A program made the translations under genes and the position numbers. DNA of 64,000 bases from Halosimplex rubrum (GTDB lineage: Archaea > Halobacteriota > Halobacteria > Halobacteriales > Haloarculaceae): positions 1,860,001-1,924,000 of the forward strand of contig NZ_CP058910.1 of NCBI RefSeq assembly GCF_013415885.1, in the 5' to 3' direction. Below, one piece after another: positions 50,902-59,078 of the stretch (position 1 is its first letter; each line of letters begins with the position of its first letter). The notes beneath the pieces were generated by a model that saw nothing but the letters and a program-made list of their open reading frames with translations, did not search any database and was not told the DNA's origin.

Positions 50902-51177
50902 ATGTCACAGCACCCGGACCGGTTCCGCCGCGCGGACGCAGCGATACTCCACCACCTCGCCGAAGAGCGGCCGACATACGTGGCGCTCGTCGCGAACCGT
51001 CTGGGGATGCCGACGGACTACGCGCAGCGACGGATCGACAGGCTGGTCGAGGACGACCTCGTCGAGCCCGTGAGCGAGGAAGTGGTCTACCGGATCACCC
51101 GTCGCGGGGAGCAACGCCTGGCCGCCTACACCGACCGCGAGGGAACGCCCGAACCGGGCCTCGTCGCCGGGAACTGA
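50902..51177 (+). CDS. Winged-helix transcriptional regulator
   Basis: This 91-residue protein starts MSQHPDRFRRADAAILHHLA. The winged helix runs RADAAILHHLAEERPTYVAL, ANRLGMPTDYAQRRIDRLVE (recognition helix about 44-56) and a wing SEEVVYRITRRGEQRLAAYT (about 58-75). It resembles the PhiH1- or MarR-like repressor proteins of haloarchaea. The acidic C-terminus is short. The start is fixed by the TATA box about 38 bases upstream. Regulatory targets are unknown. Confidence 0.82.
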   Translation: MSQHPDRFRRADAAILHHLAEERPTYVALVANRLGMPTDYAQRRIDRLVEDDLVEPVSEEVVYRITRRGEQRLAAYTDREGTPEPGLVAGN

Positions 51178-51231
51178 GCGGAAACTCCGGCCGAACGGCT
51201 CGCGGCCCGTTCGCTGACCACCCGTCGCGAA

Positions 51232-51669
51232 TCACTGCTTCTCTCGCCGCTCGTAGAGGACGAGCGCGACCATCGAGAGGACTTCCTCCCCGTCGGCCTC
51301 GGTCGTGACCGCGACCGAGGCGAGCCCCGACTCGCCGTCCCAGCCGTCCTTGTCGACGATCTCGGTCGTCACGGTGAGTTCGTCGTCGGGCCTGACCGGG
51401 CGGCGCCAGCGCAGTTCGTCCACGCCGAGCCCGCCGCGGGTCGCCCCTTCGGAGAGGTGGTTGTCGACGAGCAGCCGCATCGTCATCGCGGCGGTGTGCC
51501 AGCCGCTGGCGACCAGCCCGCCGAACGGCGAGTCGGCGGCCGCCTCGGGGTCGGTGTGGAACGGCTGGGGGTCGTAGCGCTCGGCGAAGTCGGTGATCTC
51601 CGCCGCGGTCACCTCGTAGCTGCCGTACTCGTCGGTGTCGCCGACGGTCAGGTCCTCGAAGTACTCCAT
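51232..51669 (-). CDS. MaoC-like hydratase/dehydratase (hotdog fold)
   Basis: This 145-residue enzyme has the hotdog-fold MaoC layout: EYFEDLTVGDTDEYGSYEVT (about 2-21), the catalytic Asp/His region FAERYDPQPFHTDPEAAADSPFGGLVASGWH (Asp34, His38; about 29-60) and a closing DDELTVTTEIVDKDG strand (about 96-110). It hydrates enoyl-CoA or acts on related substrates in fatty-acid or polyhydroxyalkanoate metabolism. The ATG at 51,669 is chosen; the longer frame is Ser/Thr/Arg-rich. It stands alone between the regulator and coxB. Confidence 0.87.
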   Translation of the reverse strand: MEYFEDLTVGDTDEYGSYEVTAAEITDFAERYDPQPFHTDPEAAADSPFGGLVASGWHTAAMTMRLLVDNHLSEGATRGGLGVDELRWRRPVRPDDELTVTTEIVDKDGWDGESGLASVAVTTEADGEEVLSMVALVLYERREKQ

Positions 51670-51799
51670 CGCGCGGCCGTACGCGCGGCCGGTTGAAAAG
51701 CTCACCAGCCGGTCGGGGCTGGTCGGGGAGCGGCGGGGGAGAAGACGGGCGGCGTCGCGAGCGGTCGATATCGAACGGGGGAAAGCGGCGTTCCGTCGG

Positions 51800-52588
51800 T
51801 CAGGGAGCGAGCGCGCTGGTCGCGTTGGCGCTGGTCGCGTTACCGGCGGTGGCGTTGCCGGAGCCGCCCGCGCCGTTCTCGTCGAGCCAGCTCTGGAACT
51901 CGTCCTGGGTGCGGACCTCGACGGTGCCGAGCATCTGTGAGTGGCCGACGCCGCAGTACTCGGCGCAGTAGAGCTGGTGTTCACCGGTGTCGGTCGCCTC
52001 CGTGACGATGTAGTTCGACTGGCCGGGGAAGGCGTCCTGCTTCAGACCCATCGAGGGGACGTGGAACGCGTGCAGCCAGTCGGACGACGTGATGTTCAAC
52101 CGCACTGGCCTGTCGGTCGGCAACACGAGCGTGTTGGCGTTGGTCACGTCGGAGTCGGGGTAGTGGAACTGCCAGTTGTACTTCTGACCGGTCACCTGCA
52201 CTTCCAGCGCCTCCTCCTCGCCGTCGGTGACGGTGTCGAGGTCCGTGTCGGGCGTGGCCGTGACGAACGGGTCGGCCAGCACCTGATAGGAGGCGACGCC
52301 GACGAACAGCAGGATGATGGCCGTCGCGACGGTCCAGGTGATCTCCAGGCGGCGGTTCTCCTTGGTCGGGAGCGGCGACTCGTTGTTCTTGAACTTCCAG
52401 ACCGTGTAGAAGAGAATCGCCTCCACGAGGACGGTGATCGGGACGGCGATGTACAGCAGCTGGTTGTTCAGGTTCCAGATGAGCCGTTCCGTCGTCGTGT
52501 CGGCCGACTGGGCGGCGGCGGGCTCGATCGCCACCGCTGCCAGGGCGGCCGCGAACAGCGTCAGGAGTGCGACGCGCTTACCCTTCAT
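51800..52588 (-). CDS. coxB: Cytochrome c oxidase subunit II
   Basis: This 262-residue protein takes electrons from the carrier into the terminal oxidase through its CuA centre. A cleavable signal sequence (MKGKRVALLTLFAAALAAVA) is followed by two membrane helices (about 45-68 and 85-107) and a beta-barrel domain. CuA ligands are visible: SSDWLHAFHVPSMGL (His about 173) and the CAEYCGVGHSQM box (about 213-224; Cys, Cys, His, Met). The tail is a short Asn/Thr/Ala repeat (GNATAGNATSANATSA). Subunit I is not in the window. The gene is transcribed divergently from ctaB from a leaderless promoter. Confidence 0.94.
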   Translation of the reverse strand: MKGKRVALLTLFAAALAAVAIEPAAAQSADTTTERLIWNLNNQLLYIAVPITVLVEAILFYTVWKFKNNESPLPTKENRRLEITWTVATAIILLFVGVASYQVLADPFVTATPDTDLDTVTDGEEEALEVQVTGQKYNWQFHYPDSDVTNANTLVLPTDRPVRLNITSSDWLHAFHVPSMGLKQDAFPGQSNYIVTEATDTGEHQLYCAEYCGVGHSQMLGTVEVRTQDEFQSWLDENGAGGSGNATAGNATSANATSALAP

Positions 52589-52610
52589 TGATCCCGGCTT
52601 GGGATTGTCC

Positions 52611-52620
52611 GCATATTAAC
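52611..52620 (-). promoter_or_regulatory. TATA box of coxB
   Basis: On the minus strand GTTAATATGC lies about 27 bases before the coxB ATG at 52,588, so the mRNA is probably leaderless. The remaining 220 bases to ctaB on the other strand show no clear second TATA box; ctaB may start from within the GC-rich stretch before 52,842. Confidence 0.6.
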
Positions 52621-52841
52621 GTGCTGAATCCGACGCGGTGTCCGAACGATATCGAGTCGTCCCCGATGGGTCGTCTCCCGAACGTGTGCGGGCCGTTGGG
52701 GCGCCCTGGCGAGGTTTCGCCGGGTCCGTCGGGACGCGCGGCCATCACCGGCCGCCCCCACCCGGTCCGCGGGCGCGCGCCGGTCGCGAAGCGCGAACAC
52801 TAAGTGCGAACGCCCCAAAGTCGGGGCAACAGCGGACCCTC

Positions 52842-54290
52842 ATGTTCAGTCGCGACTCCCGCCCGTCGTTCCCGAGTCTGCTCGCAGCGACCGCGATGGG
52901 CGTCTACCTGCTCGTCGCCGCCGGCGCCACCGCGTCGGTCGCCGACGCCGCCCGGGCGTGCTCGTCGTGGCCGGTCTGTCACGGCCCGCTCACGCTCGCC
53001 GACCCCGCGCTGCTGATCGCCTGGGCCCACCGCGTCGTCGCCCTGCTCGTCGGCGTCCTCGCACTCGCCACCGCCGTCGCCGCCGTCCGCGACCGCGCGG
53101 CGATCCGCGGGCGAGTCCTCGCCGCGCTCGCGCTCGGCCTCGTCCTGTTCCCCGTCCAGGTCGCCATCGGCGCCGTCGTCGTCACCGGCGGCGCGGCCGC
53201 TCTCCCCGCCGGCGCGCACCTCGCCGTCGGCATGGTCCTGTTCACCGCCCTGGTCGTCGCCCTCGCCTGGGAACTCGAACCCGAGACGCCCGACGCGCCC
53301 GAGGAGGGCTGGGCCGTCGAGCCCGGCGTCGACGCCGAAGCCACCGACAGTTCCGAGACGCTGGACGACGACACCGTCGCGGAACCGACCACCGTCCCGT
53401 CGGACCTCCCGCTCCGCACGCGCGTGACCGCGACCGTCTCGGCGTACTTCCGGCTCACGAAACCGCGGCTGATGTGGCTGCTCTGTCTCGTCGCCGCCGC
53501 CGGGATGGCGCTGGCCTCGACCGGCACGCCCGACCTCACCGTCCGGACCGTGGTCCTCACCCTCGGCGGCGGCGTCCTCGCCATCGGCGCCTCCGGCACG
53601 TTCAACCACGTCCTCGAACGCGAGAAGGACAAGAAGATGGACCGCACCTCCGACCGCCCCATCGCGACCCACCAGATCCCGGTCCGCCGGGCGGTCGCGT
53701 TCGGCCTGACGCTGGCCGCGAGTTCGCTCGTCGTCTTCGCCCAGTTGAACCTGTTGGCGGCCGCGCTCGGCCTCTCTGCGATCCTCTTCTACAGCGTCGT
53801 CTACACGCTCGTGCTCAAGCCCAACACCGTCCAGAACACGGTCATCGGCGGCTTCGCCGGCGCGCTCCCGGCGCTGATCGGCTGGGCCGCGGTCACCGGC
53901 GAGTTCGGCCTCCCCGGCGCGGCGCTGGCGGGCGTCATCTTCCTGTGGACGCCGGCGCACTTCTACAACCTCGCGCTCGCCTACAAGGAGGACTACGCGA
54001 GGGGCGGGTTCCCGATGATGCCGGTCGTCCGCGGCGAGGCCGCGACCCGCAAGCACATCCTCTACTACCTCGCGGCGACGCTGGTCGCCGCCGTCGCGCT
54101 CGCGGAGCTGACCGCGCTGGGCTGGATGTACGCGGCGACGACCTGCGTCTTCGGCGGCGTCTTCCTCTGGGCGGTCCTCCGGCTGCACCGCGAGCGCACC
54201 GAGTCGGCGGCGTTCCGCGCGTTCCACGCCTCCAACGCCTACCTCGGGGCGCTGTTGATCGCCATCGTCGTCGACGCCCTGGCGCTCTGA
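52842..54290 (+). CDS. ctaB: Heme O synthase fused to a heme A synthase-like domain
   Basis: This 482-residue membrane protein has two parts. Residues about 1-165 resemble one half of heme A synthase (CtaA): four helices with ACSSWPVCHG (a CxxxxxC pair near 43-49), IAWAHRVVALL (about 64-74) and GAHLAVGMVLF (about 131), the histidines that bind heme. Residues about 200-480 are CtaB, the UbiA-type farnesyltransferase that makes heme O, with the first Asp motif NHVLEREKDKKMDRTSDRPI (about 258-277) and the second KEDYARGGFPMMPVVRG (about 384-400). A linker rich in Asp/Glu/Thr joins them. Fused forms are known in haloarchaea. It feeds the oxidase of coxB, which is divergent. Confidence 0.9.
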   Translation: MFSRDSRPSFPSLLAATAMGVYLLVAAGATASVADAARACSSWPVCHGPLTLADPALLIAWAHRVVALLVGVLALATAVAAVRDRAAIRGRVLAALALGLVLFPVQVAIGAVVVTGGAAALPAGAHLAVGMVLFTALVVALAWELEPETPDAPEEGWAVEPGVDAEATDSSETLDDDTVAEPTTVPSDLPLRTRVTATVSAYFRLTKPRLMWLLCLVAAAGMALASTGTPDLTVRTVVLTLGGGVLAIGASGTFNHVLEREKDKKMDRTSDRPIATHQIPVRRAVAFGLTLAASSLVVFAQLNLLAAALGLSAILFYSVVYTLVLKPNTVQNTVIGGFAGALPALIGWAAVTGEFGLPGAALAGVIFLWTPAHFYNLALAYKEDYARGGFPMMPVVRGEAATRKHILYYLAATLVAAVALAELTALGWMYAATTCVFGGVFLWAVLRLHRERTESAAFRAFHASNAYLGALLIAIVVDALAL

Positions 54291-54293
54291 CCC

Positions 54294-54974
54294 ATGGCCA
54301 CCGTCGACACCACCTCGCTGGCCGACCGGTTTCGCCCCGACCGCGGGACGCTGCTGTGGGCCGCGCTGCTCGTCAACACCGAGGTCATCCTCCTGCTCGC
54401 CTACGCCGCCCTCGGGTCGGCCGACCTGCTCTCGGCGCGGGGGCTCCGGCTGTGGGTCTACCCGTTCGTCTGGATCAACGCCTCGATCTGGGCGGTCGCG
54501 CGCACCGACATCGCGTCCGCTTCCCGCCGCAACCGCACGCTCGCCGGGGCGCTCGCCGTCGGCTACTTCGGCGTCCTCGCCTACACCGGCGGCCTCGTCG
54601 GCCCCGGCCACGGATCGCTCGGCCTCGACGTCGCGCTGACGAGCCTTCCGCCGGGATGGGCACCCGCCGTCACCTACAACGGGATGGGCGTCTCGCTGGT
54701 ACTCATCCCCTACAAGCTGATCGGCTACCTCACTCTCGCGTATCTCGTGTACGCGACTGTCCTCGACGCCGCCGGCTCGGCCGTGACGGGCCTCCTGGGA
54801 CTGCTCTCCTGTGTCTCCTGTAGCTGGCCGGTCCTCGCGTCGATCGCTACCGGCGTCGTTGGCAGCGGGTCCGGCATCGCCGCCGCGGTCTCGACCGGCT
54901 CGTACGGCATCTCCACCGTCGTCTTCGTCGCCACCGTGGCGCTGCTGGTCTGGCGCCCGTTCGGTCGCGAGTGA
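54294..54974 (+). CDS. Membrane protein linked to oxidase assembly, unknown function
   Basis: This 226-residue protein has about six membrane helices (for example DRGTLLWAALLVNTEVILLL and LWVYPFVWINASIWAVARTD). It carries a CVSCSW segment (about 176-181: LLSCVSCSWPVLASI), two cysteines in a membrane loop that might bind copper or heme. It starts 3 bases after the ctaB stop and so is probably in the same operon. A role in cytochrome oxidase assembly is an inference from position. No family name is offered. Confidence 0.75.
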   Translation: MATVDTTSLADRFRPDRGTLLWAALLVNTEVILLLAYAALGSADLLSARGLRLWVYPFVWINASIWAVARTDIASASRRNRTLAGALAVGYFGVLAYTGGLVGPGHGSLGLDVALTSLPPGWAPAVTYNGMGVSLVLIPYKLIGYLTLAYLVYATVLDAAGSAVTGLLGLLSCVSCSWPVLASIATGVVGSGSGIAAAVSTGSYGISTVVFVATVALLVWRPFGRE

Positions 54975-55039
54975 GCCGCTCGGTCTGTCCGTCTGCGCAC
55001 TGACCGAGTTTAAGTGGTTCCGGATTTGAGAGATACCCG

Positions 55040-55366
55040 ATGGATGCCCTCCAAAAGAGCAGTCGCACTCCCTCGCTCCCCGAGTCAAGTATCGTCCTTC
55101 TTGGAATCTTGTTTGCTACCGTCGGCCTCACATTCCGAGATTCATTCGGGTTTACTTCACTCCTCGCTGCGATAGGGATAGGTCTTGTAATCGCTGGAAC
55201 GGTCTATATCGCTGTCGAAGGTCCCGAAGCAGTCCGACTATCACTGGTGTTCGTTTCACTCGTCGCGCTACCACTGCTCTCCTATGGCGGCGTCGTCCGA
55301 TGGATCGGCGGGAGCATGATCGGAGCCGTCATCGCTGGTGCGTTGTACACTCGAATATCGAAGTAA
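55040..55366 (+). CDS. Small membrane protein with atypical base composition
   Basis: This 108-residue protein has about four hydrophobic segments (SSIVLLGILFATVGLTFRDS and later LSLVFVSLVALPLLSYGGVV), with a short polar start (MDALQKSSRTPSLPES) and no other motif. Its codons are visibly less GC-rich than those around it, with many codons ending in A or T (AAAAGA, TCAAGT, CTTGGA). That suggests recent acquisition, though small membrane proteins may vary. It stands alone; its function is unknown. Confidence 0.6.
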   Translation: MDALQKSSRTPSLPESSIVLLGILFATVGLTFRDSFGFTSLLAAIGIGLVIAGTVYIAVEGPEAVRLSLVFVSLVALPLLSYGGVVRWIGGSMIGAVIAGALYTRISK

Positions 55367-55447
55367 GCGGAAGACTTGCGTTCTGTACTGAGCAGTCCGA
55401 ACCCACACTCACGTACCTTTATCGCCGAGAGTCACCTACGGGTTCCC

Positions 55448-55678
55448 ATGTCGACAGTCACGCTGACCTACTGCGTCCCCTGCGGGTTCCGCGAGCGGGC
55501 GCTCGACACGCAGGAGGCGATCCTCGGAAGCCTCGAAGGGGAGATCGACCGCTTCGAACTCGTGATGGGCGACCACGGCGTCTTCCGCGTCGAAGTCGGC
55601 GAGGAGATCGTCTACGACAAGGAGCGGGATACCTTCGACATCGACGCCATCGTCCGCGACGTGCGCGCCGAACTGTAA
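55448..55678 (+). CDS. Rdx/SelW-SelT family thioredoxin-like protein
   Basis: This 76-residue protein has a CxxC redox site in the first strand-turn: STVTLTYCVPCGFRERALDT (Cys9 and Cys12). A helix and a short sandwich follow: ILGSLEGEIDRFELVMGDHG and VEVGEEIVYDKERDTFDIDA. It matches the Rdx/SelW family, in which the cysteine pair is a redox center; here the selenocysteine position is Cys. The ATG is at 55,448 with GGGTTCCC before it; a longer frame is unlikely. Its partners are unknown; it is a candidate thiol-disulfide reductant. Confidence 0.85.
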   Translation: MSTVTLTYCVPCGFRERALDTQEAILGSLEGEIDRFELVMGDHGVFRVEVGEEIVYDKERDTFDIDAIVRDVRAEL

Positions 55679-55763
55679 ACTCCTACTTAACCGTTTTCCC
55701 GGACTACCGGGTCGGAAACTCTCCTCCCTTATACAGGGTGTCGCGGGGGCTACGTCGAACTGC

Positions 55764-56960
55764 ATGAGCCAGCTCGACTCACCCGCCGGCGCGACGCGGC
55801 TCGTCGCGCTCCTGTGTGCGCTCGCCGTCGCCACCGCGCTCGTTCCGGGCGCGGCGGCCGCAGTACCGCTCGCGAACGACGCTCCCGCCGCCCAAGCGCC
55901 GGCTGTCGGTCAGTCGCTCGCCGGCCAGTCGCCGGCGGACCAGACCGTCGGCGCGGACGTGGTCGTCGGGCCCGACGAGACCGTCTCGGACCTAGAGGTC
56001 GTCAGCGGCGACGCCGTCGTCCACGGGACCGTCGAGGGCGACGTGGACGCCGCGGCCGGTTCGGTCCGGATCACCGGCGAGGTGACCGACGACGTGGAGG
56101 CCGCCGCGGGCTCGGTCACCGTCGAGGGCCGCGTCGGCGGCACGGTCGAGGCGGCCGCCGGCTCGGTCGAAGTCGGCCCCGACGCCACGGTCGGGGGCGA
56201 CGTGGACGCCGCGGCCGGGACGGTCACCGTCGCCGGGACGGTCGACGGCGACCTGACCGGGTCGGAGACGGTCCGCCTGAACGAGGGTGCGACGGTCCGC
56301 GGCGACGTGACCTACGGCGAGACGCTCGACCGCACGGAGGGAGCCGCGGTCGTCGGGACCGTGACCCACGACGAGAGCCTCGGCTTCGACGGGCTCCAGT
56401 GGGGACTCACCCTCGGTGACCTCGACGATCTCGGCGACCTGACGGTCCTGCCCTCCCCGCTCGTCAGCCTCGTCACCGGTCTGGCGGCGCTGGTCGTCGG
56501 CGCGCTCGTGCTCGTGGTCTTCCCCGACTTCTCGGGGGAGATGGTCGAGACGGTGACCGACCAGCCGGGCCGCTCGGCCGCCGCCGGCCTCGCGACGATG
56601 ATCGCGGTGCCGGTCGTCCTGCTGGCGGTGGCGGTGACCATCGTGGGACTACCGCTGGCGTTCGCCGGCGGCGCCGTCTTCGCGCTGGCGACCTGGCTCG
56701 CGCTGGTCTACGGCGAGTTCCTCGTCGGGTCCCGAGTGCTCGACGCCGCGGGGACCGGCGACCGCTGGGCCGCGCTCGTCGTCGGCGTCGTCGGCGTCGA
56801 ACTGCTGGCGCAGATCCCGCTGTTCGGCGAGCTCCTGACGTTCGCCGTCGTCCTGCTCGGCCTCGGCACCGGTGCGCTCACGATCGCCGCCCGTCGCCGC
56901 GGCGGCGACGACGGGAGCGCCGAGACGCCGCCGCCGGATCCTACCCCCGGCGCGGTCTGA
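55764..56960 (+). CDS. Bactofilin-like (polymer-forming) membrane protein
   Basis: This 398-residue protein has a signal sequence (about 1-35), an acidic spacer and then a beta-helix made of repeated short rungs at about 65-190. The rungs read VVSGDAVVHGTVEGDVDAAA, VRITGEVTDDVEAAAGSVTV, EGRVGGTVEAAAGSVEVGPD and so on, with G-x-V repeats every 5-6 residues. After a short linker come about four membrane helices (about 235-360) and an acidic tail (DDGSAETPPPDP). This is the layout of polymer-forming cytoskeletal proteins, with the beta-helix outside and the membrane part anchoring. Role in cell shape or surface is inferred. Confidence 0.8.
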   Translation: MSQLDSPAGATRLVALLCALAVATALVPGAAAAVPLANDAPAAQAPAVGQSLAGQSPADQTVGADVVVGPDETVSDLEVVSGDAVVHGTVEGDVDAAAGSVRITGEVTDDVEAAAGSVTVEGRVGGTVEAAAGSVEVGPDATVGGDVDAAAGTVTVAGTVDGDLTGSETVRLNEGATVRGDVTYGETLDRTEGAAVVGTVTHDESLGFDGLQWGLTLGDLDDLGDLTVLPSPLVSLVTGLAALVVGALVLVVFPDFSGEMVETVTDQPGRSAAAGLATMIAVPVVLLAVAVTIVGLPLAFAGGAVFALATWLALVYGEFLVGSRVLDAAGTGDRWAALVVGVVGVELLAQIPLFGELLTFAVVLLGLGTGALTIAARRRGGDDGSAETPPPDPTPGAV

Positions 56961-56986
56961 CGCCGCCAACCCCCCAACGATTCCCC

Positions 56987-57159
56987 GCTGACGCTACCCT
57001 CCACTCCGAACCCCGCCGACGCTCGACCCTCCATCCGCCCTCCGCTGACGCTCGGCTCTCCATCCGCCCTCCGCCGACGCTCGACCCTCCATCCGCCCTC
57101 CGCTGACGCTACCCTCCATCCGCCCACCGCTGACGCTCGGCCCTCCGTCCACCCCCTGC
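56987..57159. repeat. 29-bp tandem minisatellite
   Basis: Five to six head-to-tail copies of a unit of 29 bases, GCYGACGCTCGRCYCTCCAT followed by CCGCCCTCC. The best copies are 57,015-57,043, 57,044-57,072 and 57,073-57,101. The next is shortened by 2 bases (57,102-57,128), and copies before and after are degraded. Units differ mainly at C/T in GCYGACG and in CGRCY. The stretch has no gene, and its GC composition is like the rest. No spacers, so not CRISPR. The remaining part of 56,961-57,273 holds the ABC gene promoter. Confidence 0.85.
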
Positions 57160-57273
57160 CGACGCTGCTCGTCGCGTCGAACCCGTCGTCGCTTCCCGTT
57201 CGCTCGGGCCGGTCGTGGGGACACACGCCCCCGAACCGAACCGCCTTTGCGACGCGCTGCCGTCGATTCGCCT

Positions 57274-58245
57274 ATGACAGCGACGCTCGTCGCCGAGGAC
57301 GTGCGCCGGTCCTACGGCGAGACGGTGGCGCTCGACGGCGTCTCCCTCTCGGTCGACGCGGGCGAGGTGTTCGCCCTCGTCGGCCCCAACGGCGCGGGCA
57401 AGACGACGCTCGTCCGCGCGCTGACGGGGACGACCGACGCCGAGGGGACGGTCGAACTGTTCGGCGACGACCCGCGGGACGTGGACCGCGAGCGGGTCGG
57501 CCTGCTCCCCCAGGCGTTCGACCCGCCCGCCCGGCTCACCGCCCGCGAACTGCTCGACTACTACGCCGGCCTCTACGACGAGGCCCGCGAGGTCGAGGCG
57601 GTCCTCGACGACGTGGGCCTGGCCGACGCCGCCGACACCTACTACGAGACCCTCTCGGGCGGCCAGCAGCGCCGGACCTGCGTCGGCTCGGCGCTCGTGA
57701 ACGACCCCGACCTGCTCTTTCTCGACGAGCCGACGACCGGGATCGACCCCGCGGGTCGCCGGGCGCTGTGGGACCTGCTGGAGTCGCTCGCCGACCGCGG
57801 GACGACTATCGTCCTCACCACTCACGACATGGACGAGGCTCACCGGCTGGCCGACCGCGTCGGCCTGCTCGCGGACGGGCGACTCGTCGCCGCCGACGAT
57901 CCCGATACGCTCGTCGCGGAGTACGGCGGCGAGAGCCGCCTCGTCGTGGAGACGGGGGCCGACCCCGCCGGCCTCGATCTGCCCTACCCGGCCGAGCGCG
58001 CGGGCGACTCGCTCGTCGTCTCCGAGGTCCCCCCCGAGGCCATCGGCGAGGTGGTCGACGCGCTGGCGACCGAGGGTGCGAGCTACGACGCGCTCACCTG
58101 GTCGGAACCGGACCTGGAGGACGTGTATCTCGAACTCGCGAGCACCGCGAGCGAGTACGGCTATCGGCGCGCGACGGGGCGAACCGACCGGCACAGGGAC
58201 GCGGCCGCTACGGACGCGGACGGCCCCGCGGAGGGCGAGCGATGA
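57274..58245 (+). CDS. ABC transporter ATP-binding protein
   Basis: This 323-residue ATPase drives the ABC-2 permease encoded next. It has Walker A LVGPNGAGKTTLV (about 36-48), Q-loop LLPQAFDPPAR (about 78-88), signature LSGGQQRRTC (about 128-137) and Walker B LLFLDEPTTGIDPAG (about 148-162), then H-loop VLTTHDMDEAHR. The C-terminal about 100 residues form the regulatory domain usual in this class. It resembles the daunorubicin/drug-resistance or natA type. The ATG at 57,274 is preferred over a GTG/ATG nine codons earlier. Its stop overlaps the permease ATG (ATGA). Confidence 0.92.
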   Translation: MTATLVAEDVRRSYGETVALDGVSLSVDAGEVFALVGPNGAGKTTLVRALTGTTDAEGTVELFGDDPRDVDRERVGLLPQAFDPPARLTARELLDYYAGLYDEAREVEAVLDDVGLADAADTYYETLSGGQQRRTCVGSALVNDPDLLFLDEPTTGIDPAGRRALWDLLESLADRGTTIVLTTHDMDEAHRLADRVGLLADGRLVAADDPDTLVAEYGGESRLVVETGADPAGLDLPYPAERAGDSLVVSEVPPEAIGEVVDALATEGASYDALTWSEPDLEDVYLELASTASEYGYRRATGRTDRHRDAAATDADGPAEGER

Positions 58246-59024
58246 CCCGGAGCGGCCGCGTGCTCGCGTCGGTCCGCGCGGGCTGGCAGTCGTTCCTCCG
58301 GCGGCGGACGGCCGTCTTCTTCACGTTCCTCTTCCCGCTGCTCATCGTCGTCATCTTCGGCGCGCTGGTCCAGACTCAGCCGACCGGTGGCGGGCTGTTC
58401 ACCGAGCCGGCCGTCTACTACGTCCCGGGGTATCTCGCGGTGGTCGTCCTGTTCACGCCGCTGTCGCGGGTCGGCAGCGAGGTGGCGCGCCACCGCGAGG
58501 GCAACCGCTTCGAGAAGCTCGCGACGACGCCGCTCACCCGCGGCGAGTGGCTGCTCGCACAGACGCTCGTCAACGTCGTCGTCATCGGTCTGGCCGCGCT
58601 GTTGGTGCTGGCGCTCGTCGTCGGCCTGACCGGCGCTCACATTCCGCTGTCCGTCACGGCCGTCTCGTTGCTCGTCGGCTACGTCGTGGTCGGCGTCGCG
58701 CTGTTCTGCGGCGTCGGCGCGATCATCGGGTCGACCGCCGACTCCCAGGACGGGGTCATCGCGACGAGCAACACCATCGCCCTCCCGCTCCTGTTCCTCT
58801 CGGAGACGTTCGTCCCTCCCTCGATGCTCCCCGAGTGGTTCCGGCCCGCGATGTGGCTGTCGCCGCTGACGTACTTCTCCCGGGGCGTCCGCGCGACGAC
58901 GATGGGACGCGCCGCGATCCCGACAGGCCCCGTCGCGCCGGAATTGGGCTATCTGCTCGTCCTCGCGGCGCTCGCGGCCGTCTTCGTCACGATCGGTGCC
59001 TGGATGCTCCCCCGGACGGACTGA
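58242..59024 (+). CDS. ABC-2 type permease
   Basis: This 260-residue membrane protein has six helices of the ABC-2 type. It begins MTRSGRVLASVRAGWQSFLR with a first helix at about 23-44 (TAVFFTFLFPLLIVVIFGAL). The family motif region is GSEVARHREGNRFEKLATTPLTRGEWLLAQ (about 77-106), and the end has PLLFLSETFVPPSMLPEWFRPAMWLSPLTYFSRGVR (about 183-218), the typical PxxxLPxW...P segment. It is paired with the ATPase before it and probably exports a drug, lipid or glycan. The start overlaps that gene by 4 bases. Confidence 0.9.
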   Translation: MTRSGRVLASVRAGWQSFLRRRTAVFFTFLFPLLIVVIFGALVQTQPTGGGLFTEPAVYYVPGYLAVVVLFTPLSRVGSEVARHREGNRFEKLATTPLTRGEWLLAQTLVNVVVIGLAALLVLALVVGLTGAHIPLSVTAVSLLVGYVVVGVALFCGVGAIIGSTADSQDGVIATSNTIALPLLFLSETFVPPSMLPEWFRPAMWLSPLTYFSRGVRATTMGRAAIPTGPVAPELGYLLVLAALAAVFVTIGAWMLPRTD

Positions 59025-59078
59025 GACGGGGCGACCGTCCCCGCCCGCGACTCGCTCCCACTCGGGTTCGTCGGCGTG

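Noticed and set aside
52598-52616. Short ATCCC/GGGAT inverted repeat by the coxB start as an operator
   Set aside because: Only 5-bp arms; such repeats are common by chance at this GC content.
52800-55088. A 762-codon open frame on the minus strand opposite ctaB
   Set aside because: It is the antisense of well-supported ctaB and the following membrane gene; its product is Arg/Gly/Asp-rich without domains. Long antisense frames are expected at this GC content.
56987-57159. CRISPR array
   Set aside because: The 29-bp units are directly abutting with no spacers and there are no cas genes.
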